Positions 11,101-20,000 of a stretch of DNA of 27,311 bases are shown piece by piece. The notes under the pieces were generated by a model, which ran no database searches, had not been told where the DNA came from, and saw nothing but the letters and a program-made list of their open reading frames with translations. The DNA is from Ectocarpus siliculosus (lineage: Eukaryota; Sar; Phaeophyceae; Ectocarpales; Ectocarpaceae): assembly GCA_000310025.1 (NCBI GenBank), contig FN649748.1:465452-492762 (forward strand), written 5' to 3'. The translations under genes and the position numbers were made by a program. How positions within the stretch are numbered: position 1 is the first letter of the stretch; every line of letters starts with the position of its first letter.

Positions 11101-12221
11101 TGTACGCCAGCCTCTTGCTGGAGCTTTTTCCTTCCCAATTGTGGATGGCGGTAGCAACTAGGAGAAGCTCTTCAAAATAGGAGCAGGTGTTGGTCCGCTC
11201 TGCAGAAAGCTTGGCGAGGTCTTATTCGAGTGGCTTGGTGCCGCATGAAAAACCGTGGTCCGTTCTGTTTGCTGATGAATGTTGAAGACTTACAAATGCC
11301 TATAGCTAGTGCGTAGACCAGGAAGCTGTGCCCCACGACTTGACATGAACGCAACAAGATACAGGGCTCAGCTACTTCGCGCTGCTTCTGGACCTGACGT
11401 ACATCGTTCTATTGTGATGTTTGCTATAGGAATAGTCTCGCATCCGCTTAGTAGTGTGCGTGCGTCCTTTGCACACGGACCGCCGATCTGTTGCCGTGCC
11501 CACGGGAACATTTCTCTCGCAACGTTTTCTCTGCGGCTTGTATATACTGCTACGCTGCTGCACTTGACATGGGACCCAGAAAAGTACGCGACAAACTTGT
11601 ACGGGTGTCCAAGTGATTTCAGCTAGAAGGCAACGCCGATGACATCACTGACTGAATTATCTAACATGCTCTACACCATTGTCAATACAATGAACCTCAT
11701 GCGCAGGCCGTGGTGGTGACGTTTCAGCACTTTGTTCGTTTTGGTGGTTGTATCCACGGCCCCTTTCGCATGGCTTGCTGCTCATCCGGCGCCATGTGTC
11801 AGCTCTCCTGCTCTGTTGTTGTCGTTGGTGCTCTCGGGGTTTGCGTGGTGATGCAGAATCACATACACAGGAACGGAGGGTACTCTCTGCGCTTCAAGGA
11901 CTTTCTTCTGTATATCTTCTGTGCATCTTCTGCCCCAACAACAACCTCTCCAACAAAGGTGGCTACTCTCTGACCCTCACCTGTTTCTATGCCGTTTGCT
12001 GTTGGTGGTGGTGGTCCTCCCGCCTTCGGGAACAAACAACACCAAAAACAAATTAGGTGGTGGGCGGGGCGGAGGTGGTGGCGCTCACCGGCGTCGGCGG
12101 CTGGTCGGCGCACGAAACCGAGCAGCTCTGTCGCCGAGTCAACGACATGGCCCTCCCGACGCTCATGGCCACCATGGACGTGCTTGAGGCAGAGGTGGAG
12201 GCCATGGAAGGGGGGAGTTGA
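8129..12221 (+). CDS. Coiled-coil protein with C-terminal tandem-RWD-like region, candidate KNL1/Spc105-type kinetochore protein
   Basis: Four exons join in phase: 8129-8196, 8636-8832, 9778-10874 and 12057-12221, giving 508 residues. Donors are GTGAGG, GTGAGC and GTGAGG; acceptors are CCAG, CGCAG and TTAG. The start is MSTTVDSAS with A at -3. Residues ~1-95 are low-complexity, ending in an acidic DEDFPDQAADDD stretch. Residues ~97-290 are a Glu/Arg/Ala-rich probable coiled coil. From about residue 297 (DWYAATVAKVENLGG) two alpha/beta segments follow; the second holds LPAPQNLGKLV and EEHVRQVRRRY, then the strand FRLAVDYPK, and a final helix rich in Glu and Met. Coiled coil followed by two RWD-like folds is the layout of the KNL1/Spc105 C-terminus, which binds Mis12 at kinetochores. 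This assignment is by pattern only. The protein lacks the long MELT-repeat region, and other RWD kinetochore proteins are possible. The exon structure is better supported than the identity. Confidence 0.75.
9112..9256. repeat. Tandem duplication in intron 2 of the coiled-coil gene
   Basis: The block gggttgggttttcgtcgctt plus tggcaacacgttgtaaaacaggccg (9144-9188) recurs 66 bp later (about 9210-9256) with a few substitutions. It follows a C-run with gacttatt at 9119-9134, which resembles the junction after the poly(C) element at 9724-9732. It lies inside a 945-bp intron and shows no coding signal. Confidence 0.75.
9636..9724 (+). mobile_element. Poly(C)-ended short dispersed element, copy B
   Basis: This is the cleanest copy: hairpin arms gtccc and gggat, core ggtcaatggtctaacgacta, cggcatgc, atgagtaca, then 14 C residues at 9711-9724. 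It lies in sense orientation in intron 2 of the coiled-coil gene. The C-run ends 53 bp before the exon 3 acceptor, where it can contribute to the pyrimidine-rich tract. Confidence 0.75.
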
Positions 12222-14237
12222 TTCGGTTCCGGCCGCGGCAGGAGGGCGTCAGGAGTAGGGGTGGGTGAGGAGCCGAACGGGAGTGGGCTTGCTACGGCCA
12301 CCCCTGGAATCGGGTCGGCGTTGAAACTAACGTAACAGGGTCAACTACACACGTCGTGCCAGACAGGACCACGTCGTTGACGGTGTGGCATTCGCAGGCA
12401 GGAACGAGAGGGGGGGATGGGTACCATATTTGGGCAATGCTACAGTACAAGGCGTTGTCCTGCGTCCGTTAGCTAGAGCAGCGTTCGTTTGCTCGGGCGG
12501 TGCTCGGCCGTGCCCCCGGGTGGAGAATGGGGATGGTGAAGGGTTGCCGCGAACTTCCGCGCGATGCAGGCCATGATTTTGTCACGGGACGGTCGAAACA
12601 TTTTTTGATTATCTTCCATTGTACAGCTGATAAACCTGACCAGAGTCATCGGTCAGGCGTAGATATTGTTGTAGGAGTTGTTGCGAAGAAAGGATAAGGA
12701 TTCAAACGCAGGAGGGCTGGGCGCGTTTTCTAGAAGATCCCTCGGTTGCAATTGATCGCTTGCACCTTTTGGGATCAGTTCTTGGTCGGCGGCGCCATTG
12801 AAGAAGGGAGTCAAAGGGCGAAATATGAATCATTTTCTTTTGCTGGGCGTGTAGATCCAAGCGCTGTACGTACGTAAAACCGGGAAATCGTTTGTTTTCA
12901 CTCGTGTCTTGTTGTTTTGACCTATGTGTCCTCGTCAGAGTTGTCGCTTATTGCTCTGTTCGGTTAGGGTAGGCGGGAAAAAATTGATGCTGATGGCACT
13001 GCGTATGACGTTGAGGAGTGCATGGAATGGCATTGGGAGTCTTGAGGTTGCTTCCTCACAGCAGCTTATGTCTAGTCTCAATGGCGTTGTCCTTATGCTC
13101 ACTACAGCAGCGAATGCAAGCAGGACGGCGAGATGGGGTATGTGTATGTCCGCTCTGTGTGCCACAGGTTCCAAGGATTGAAGCAAGAAGGAGGGCCCAT
13201 GTGCAGAGGAACAAAGCAGCACCAAACTCGTCCAACGAGCGTAGACCACGAAACGACGTTCATGCTGTGAAAATATTCGAGGCGGTGTCCTTCATCCGTG
13301 CTTTTCTTTATTTCCGTGCATTTTTGCACCAGGTTTGAATTGGAGGGGGCCACCCTGAATGGGATCGGGTTGGTGATCGGCGAACGTTCGTGAATGCCGA
13401 GTATCCGGCGTTGAGGTGATGGACATGCTTTGGGTGTGTTTCAACGTGGAGGTTGGACGATCGACGCTACTTTTCCGGCTGGAACATTAAGGGTCGTGCT
13501 GTAACGCTCGCCTGTAGGTAGGTATGGATTTCGCGTTATTATAGTCTCTTGTCTTGTACCAGGTATAGTTCTGATATTTCCGGTAGTTTACGGAGGAAGC
13601 TATCGCATGTGAGCAAAGTTACCGTGGGCGTGCGAAAATTCGGACCCGTCCGTTCTCTGTTCGACATGGTTATTGGGTGGTAGTGTGTTCAGCGGGAAAT
13701 GCCCAAAGAGTTTGTGAAATGCCTTACTTTTTTCTTTCTTTGTTCGGGCACCTCTCTCTGTATTGAATAGTTTTCACACGTACGTATGTCGTCCGGACGC
13801 TGCAGATACAGCAGCAGTAGTAGTACGACCTTCTTCTCATTGGCATCGGTGCGCAGTCGTGCTGCCTCGTTTCACCAGTGATCCTCTACATCTCCGCATC
13901 TCCACATAATGCAGTGTTCCAGATAGATAGGTTTTGCGGCGGTGTGGCACTGCTACATTTTAGTCACGAAATAAATGCGATTCCCGCAACACACAGAGAT
14001 TCTGAGAGCGCAAACTTTTTCCCCGAAGGCCAAAATAAATGCGCGGCACTATTTTTACTCCGCGTTTTAACGCATTTTCTCTGGCCAAAGGTGAGAAAAA
14101 AACTATATTGTCTCTTGTCGCTGGGAAACGAGACAGATTCTGTCGCAAAACAGGTGAAAAATCTTAAATGTTCGACACTTTTACTATGTATGTATGCTGT
14201 TTTCGAATGATTTTTTGCAAGAAAACGTCCAAAGAAT
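12222..14237 (+). other. Intergenic region, no gene recognised
   Basis: This follows the stop codon of the coiled-coil gene, so its first part is probably 3' UTR. Open frames here are short, lack splice-consistent extensions and show no recognisable motif. Composition is less GC-rich than the exons. I see no RNA gene or clear repeat until 14238. Confidence 0.5.
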
Positions 14238-14750
14238 GTCAACAATCAATCGCCTCCGGCCGCCCCCCCTGGGGGGGGGCTGCGGGGGCTCAAGTGCCGC
14301 AACACGCCTTCGGCGTGGCGTTGCGGCAACCGCAGGTTGCTCTACATTAGGCCTGCGGCCTATCTATCTGGAACGCTGGCAGAGAGTCTTACCCAGGATT
14401 ATGCATAGAGCTAATGGAATCGTCAACAATCAATCGCCTCCGGCCGCCCCTCCTGGGGGGGGGCTGCGGGGGCTCAAGTGCCGCAACACGCCTTCGGCGT
14501 GGCGTTGCGGCAACCGCAGGTTGCTCTACATTAGGCCTGCGGCCTATCTATCTGGAACGCTGGCAGAGTCTTACCCAGGATTATGCATAGAGCTAACGGA
14601 ATGACAGGACGACAGGACTTACAGATCTCGGCAACCGCAGGTTGCTCTACATTAGGCCTGCGGCCTATCTACCTGGAACGCTAGCAGAGTCTTACCCAGG
14701 ATTATGCATAGAGCTAACGGAATGACAGGACGACAGGACTCACAGATCTC
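14238..14750. repeat. Tandem array of palindrome-rich repeats
   Basis: Two near-identical ~180-bp units (14238-14421 and 14422-14601) are followed by a unit that lacks the 5' part (about 14630-14720). A linker with gacaggacgacaggact and cagatctc repeats after units 2 and 3. Each unit carries hairpins: taggcc-tgc-ggccta, gcaacc-gca-ggttgc, a longer bulged stem around gccgcaacacgcc, and a C-run facing a G-run. No open frame is kept between copies. The array ends ~200 bp upstream of the NudC-like start codon, so it lies in that gene's promoter or 5' UTR. Confidence 0.9.
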
Positions 14751-14953
14751 AATATCTCAACTCAACAACTCAGAACTCAGAACCTTATCTTCTTCTGAAC
14801 TTGGTTCGGTTCTCCGGTTTGGTTCGAGCGCCTGCCCTCGTCCGTTTTACGTCGCCCCCAGGGCAGTTTGCCTCAGTTGCCTTGGGTTTTCCACTCGCTG
14901 CTGCTTTGCCCAGCTCCACGCGTAGCACATTGAGCCTCCCACGAATCAAAAAC

Positions 14954-15694
14954 ATGAGCGGTGTAGACTACTCTAAGTGGGACAAGATGGCGAGCGAGAT
15001 GAGCGACAGCGACGAAGACAACGGTAACAATCCGGAGGTGACTACTTTCGACCAGCCTCAGTCGGTCACCTTCGGCGGCACGTCTGCGTCGCAGGCCGCC
15101 GAAGGTTGGGATGGCGCCAGCGACGACAGCGGTGCTCATTGCGACACCACCCCATCCTCGTCCGGTGTCGCGGCTCCAGCAGATGGATCTACGGGAGCGG
15201 TGGCGGCAGCAGCAACAGGCACCGCGCCTAGGCCTAAGGTCAAACCGCCCATGAGCGACGAGCGGCTCACGGAGAACGGGGCGGCCGTGCGCGGCGATGC
15301 CAACGGTGGCCGACAAGCCCTGCAGTACGTTTGGCGGCAAGCGAGAGCAGAGGTCGTGGTCGTCGTCCCGGTGCCCGCGGGGACTCGCGCGGGAGACGTG
15401 GAGGTGTCACTGAGGGCGAAACCGGAGACAATCGCAGAGGGGGTTGCTGACCTCATCAGGGTGGCTGTCAAGGCAACGAGGGGCAGAGATGGCGCTGCTA
15501 GCAGAGAAGCGGGGACTGCTGCTACGGCGCCGGGGGGTGGTACGGAACTGGTGCCTGTTTTGGAAGGAGAGCTTGCGTTTCAGGCAAAACTGGGAGCGGA
15601 AGACGAGGGCGAGGTGGAATGGGAGCTGAAAGACTACCCGGGTACGGCTGTGGCAAGAGATGATCCTGATAGTAGCGGTGGTGCTGGTGGTAGT

Positions 15695-15725
<31 letters not shown>

Positions 15726-15994
15726 GGGCAAGAGAAGCTAGCAGCAGCAGCAATGGCGATAGGCGAGGGGTTGAAATAGTCCTGAGGAAGCACTGCCCCG
15801 TTCCTAACGCAGCAGTGTGGTGGAAATCTCTGCTGAAAGGCGGACCGGAGATTGATGTCGCCGCCATCAAAGGACGGGCGACCAACAACCATCAGTCGGT
15901 TTGGGAGGAGGCGCTCGGGATGTTCAAGGAACGAGTAGCCGCCAGAAAGGGCCAGCCGAAAATCGTAGTGGACATGGGAGAAGGGGACTCGTGA
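14954..15994 (+). CDS. NudC-like CS-domain protein
   Basis: Single-exon gene of 346 residues. NudC/CS-domain proteins are p23-fold cochaperone-like factors linked to Hsp90 clients and the dynein complex; the function here is inferred from the fold only. The start is chosen at MSGVDYSKWDKMASE, because the YSKWD...SDSDED opening is typical of CS-domain proteins; the frame stays open 51 codons upstream but that part lacks similarity. Residues ~12-120 are acidic, Ser/Gly/Ala-rich and probably disordered. The CS region (~124-303) holds YVWRQ, VVVVVPVPAGTRAGDVEVSL, LEGELAF, EWELKD, VEIVLRKH, and AVWWKSLLKGGPEIDV, the NudC-type WW...PEID ending. Two insertions, one Gly/Ala-rich (~172-197) and one with a poly-Ala tract (~229-270), roughly double the usual CS length. 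The C-terminal ~40 residues are basic then acidic. Confidence 0.85.
15699..15726. repeat. (CAG)n run encoding poly-Ala in the CS-domain gene
   Basis: A run of gcagca units encodes about nine consecutive Ala in the second insertion of the CS domain (residues ~249-257). It is in frame, and the following gcagcagc stretch encodes Ser. Confidence 0.85.
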
Positions 15995-17070
15995 CCACGC
16001 GGTGTGTGTAGGAATATACCATCGGTTGTAAATGGTACACGGCAGCTCTGTGCTGGCCGGGGTGAATTCACGGGGAGGCTCGGCGTGTTCGTTATTTGGT
16101 CGTGTGGCGTCCCTGCCCGTGTTGTTCCCTCTGCGCTGTGTTCGACGGGGGGCAGGGGGGGAGACGATGGTGTGTTGATGTGGATACAGACGCGCTCCAC
16201 AAGAAGACTGACTGTTGATGTGTGTTGGTGGTTGCTTAGAGCGTGCCCCAGAGTGAATAGGTTCGCCTCCTGAGTGTCGTTATGCGAATCTCTTGATGAA
16301 CACGCGTACTTTGTTAGACAGGGGGAAATCCCTGCTTACGTGAGACAGTTGTTCTAACGCCATCCATTCGCACAGGCAGCAGGCTGTACTCTTGTACGGT
16401 CGGCTTTGCTTGTGTACCCAACGTCGACAGCCACCTCGAAATGTTAGAGAACAGGCAGTACAACACGGGATTTCAAGCCGGTGTTGTGTTGCCGATGGCA
16501 ATTCCCTGCCGTGCATAGGACACGATGGCACACGAATGCCGTTGAAGACCTAACCCTATCGTTATGTCCACCGTAATTTATGCGGGGATTTTTTTGAGTG
16601 GTTTAGCGAAGCGTTTCCAAACAGCGCGATCTCCGAGAGCCTCCATCATGAACCAGCCGATGGACATGTGTCTGCTAATACGTTTGCGCGCGGATTCCGC
16701 TCCACGTTTGCGCGCGCAAGAAATTGTCAGTGATGCAGTTGCTGAAAATTGCTCGAGTTCAGTTTTGCCGTTCTGCACCACTCCTGCGAAACATCTATCA
16801 CCGCATCACCGCCTCCATATGAGCACATCTACGTTGCGCCGTTAAGATTGCTAATACTACCTCGCGGCCTCCATCTGTAGTACGGGCGGCAATCAGACCT
16901 TTGTTGACACACTACCCAAACGACCATCCGCTCCAAGCCAACCGCCAAGAAACTTCCACCCCCGCCCCTAGTTGGAAGTTTCCCGGGCGAAGACACACAG
17001 CCAGTGGCCCCAAACACACGCACAAAAAAAAAATGTTATACGCGCTACTATCCAAACGGTAAACCAAAAC
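15995..17070. other. Convergent intergenic region
   Basis: About 1.1 kb between the stop of the plus-strand CS-domain gene and the stop of the minus-strand CCB1 gene, so it should hold both 3' UTRs. Small open frames such as 16564-16845 lack motifs and splice-consistent neighbours. No terminator, RNA gene or repeat stands out. Confidence 0.5.
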
Positions 17071-20000
17071 CTAAGCCTCAGTCTCTGCTGGTTCTTCTAC
17101 AGGCGCCGCGGGAGCTGGCACTGCCGGCACCACAGGCGCCGCGGGAGCTTCCCCCTCGAGCAACCCCTTGACTCTGATCATGCCCTTCTCCATGTACCCC
17201 ATGGTCTTGGACAAGCGGTCCAACTCCTCCGCCGCCTTCAAGGGATTTTCACGAAAATGATCGGGAGTTGGGGAGAATTGTGTCGGTACAGCAGAATTTC
17301 CGCAAGTTTAAAGTGGGACGCATTCAAACGTTGACAAAAAGAGGGCTACACCTCGGCGGTTTCTTGCCGGCTCCGCACTGGAAGTCTCTCTCGCGATGAC
17401 CGGAAGCCGTACGTTCGCTGAGCAAAACGCGTACGTTCTTCATCCGGCGAAGATGGAAGGGAGTTGCAGACAACTTCAGACCGCTGCATCTTGTCTTCGA
17501 GCTCGACCCTTCGAAATTCATCGGGTGAGTACCACCGACGCCCGCTGCTATTACTTTTCTCGCGGGGTCACCTGTACCTCCACCACTGATATCGCATGTA
17601 GAGTCCGTCGGTTCTCTACAGGACCCCCCCCCTAGGGCGGTTCTCAGGTTACGGTGAAGTAAATCGCGACACGCTACGTGCGAAAAAGCAGTGTACCCTT
17701 CGCACTGCGGTGTGGCAAAGAGCAAGCTTGATTGTTGTTCCCGCGACTGCCACCACACGGAATGTCATCGTGTCACGACAGCACTCACGCAGCAACAGCA
17801 CGCCGCAGCGGTGACCAGGCCAGGCGTGCACCGCCGCATGCACCTCCTGCTCTTCCACCAAGGGACAGCCGTTCTCGTTTTCATAAAAAAAACATTGGAA
17901 GTGAAGAAAATAATATGACGCCCAGGACCACAGCCGCGCACGCAGCAGGACACGTTTCTCGCTCTCACCCCCGTAATGTAAATCTCCGTCAAAGTGTCGT
18001 CGTCTGAGGTCTCCAGCCGCACCTGCGCCTTATCGTTCCGCGAGCCGTTCTGCCAGTAGTAAACGCCTCTGCAAAAAGTGTCGCCGAGAGAGGAAGGAAG
18101 GAGGAAACAAGCAAAAAACAACTCAACCAAACAAACCAGCGGGAAAATTCGGTCTGTTGGTGTTAACGGGCACACCAAACACCGCTCTTGGTCAGGAGAA
18201 GGGGTGTTGACTTAAGGAAGACCAATCTTGCACTGAGGAGTGGCATCGCAAGCGATTTAATTATTTCCACCGTCGATCATGGGCGGGACGCCGAACACGT
18301 CAGCCGGTAGAAATCGGCGTGATGGCCAATTTTTCCGCAGGGAAAATAGTTCCTCTTCCCCGAGTACCGTTGCAAGAGGTGGAGAGATGTCAGCCCCCCT
18401 AGACCGAGTTCCAAAGCTCGATTGCTCCACAACCAAGTGGGTCCTGAAATAGCCCGACAATTCTACAGAAACCCTCGATGGGACGTTTCCAAAATGACCA
18501 TTAATAACTTTGGCACAAGGTTGGTTGTCGAACAATGGAGCTTTGACGATCGCTCTATGGGGGGTGCCATCTCTCCGCCGCCTCTTTCGGCACACCCCAA
18601 CTCCACCTCGTGCATTAGCCGCCCCACCGCTCACGACTACGCGCCCACACACACACACGCCGAGGGTCGACTCCAAAGTACCTCAGGCGACACCCCAGCC
18701 ATGAAGAAAATCATTCGGGGGTGAGACAGGAGGGTGGTGCGCATGCGGACCCACAAGGAAAGGGAGAGGAAGGACTCACGCGTAGGGAGACAAGAGCGTG
18801 AGCAAGAACCAGTAGTTGCCGATGGCGGGGAACTGGATCTGCAGCACGAGCGCCAGCGTCGCGAACGACAGGGCCGTGCAGAACACCAGGAAGAACGCCT
18901 GGCCCTTGCTCGCCTGGATGGCCCCCTCGAACCTGAGAAAAACGCAAAAAAGTGTTGTTGCTGTTGTCTTCACATTAAAAACCGTTCCGATCTCTCTATC
19001 CAGTACCTTCATCTATCCGTACTAATCTGACACTTGACGCGGTCGATTCCCGTGGTGGGAAAAATACAGAAAAAACAGGGATACACTAGCGACGTATGCA
19101 CACATTTCTTAACACCTTACCTTGATGCTTTTAATGTGTGCTTGCCGAAGCAGAATGACAAGTCACACAATCATCTGTGTACATTCTGCGCGGTAATGAA
19201 ACAAACAAACGCACAACTTCATCGTTCATCTTTGGGGTTGTTCTCGAAAGTTCTCTTACAGCCGGTCTCCTCTGAACCTTCACCGCGAGGACTACAAACA
19301 CTACACCCCATGGTGGGCAGCTCTACCGCTACTATTACGACAGCTGCCAATATCTAAGAACGACACGGCAACAATGGGCGTATCGTTCGAGGAAGAGTTT
19401 CGTTGATCTTGGGTACGACGTCGCGCCGACCGTAAAATTGGGGCCGCGTGTGCCGTTGCTGCAGTCGGGCCTACGACGTAAACAAGACCAACGAACTCTT
19501 GTTGGTGAGAAATGTGGAAACCAGGATACAGGTATCTTCCTACTGATCTGACACCCTACGAACGACCTTCCCGAGGTCTGAAGATGTTTGCAAAGAAAAG
19601 ACCCTCCGTCTGCTGTGATCAGCCGGAGGGTGGAAGCGGGCCCTGAGGCTCACTCTCATCTTTCAACCTAGCAAGGCCGACTAACGTCAGCCACGCTTGG
19701 CAATTCCTCGCCACATTGCAACAAGAGCGAAATACCTCCGCGAGTGAACGGATATTCACCGCTTCAGGGACCTTTCCTTGGTAACAGGGGGTATTCTCAT
19801 TGGCGTTCGACGAAAGTCTGTTCGCGCAGACAACAATGCCTGGTGTGACGAAGAAAAGCCTGAAAGAGAAGGAGGCTAAATCTCCGCCTGAGTCTTTTGA
19901 TGAGGGCGGTTGCACCCCGGCTCTCAAGTCAGGGCCAGAAAAAGAAGGCCAAAAAGAAAAAGCGGAATCAGGCAACTGAAGCTGCTACTGACTCGTCGGC

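Noticed and set aside
14801-14953. N-terminal extension of the CS-domain ORF by 51 codons
   Set aside because: The start used is not an ATG in the favoured reading, the sequence lacks similarity, and MSGVDYSKWD at 14954 is a typical start for the family.
16564-16845. 93-codon plus-strand ORF in the convergent intergenic region
   Set aside because: No motif, no codon bias like the neighbouring exons, and it lies where both 3' UTRs are expected.
19619-19975. 118-codon minus-strand frame and its mirror at 20583-20891 (plus)
   Set aside because: They are the same sequence read from the two inverted arms. Being open in both copies makes it tempting, but there is no recognisable domain, and the opposite strand carries the Lys-rich gag-like frame. 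I list the element rather than this frame.
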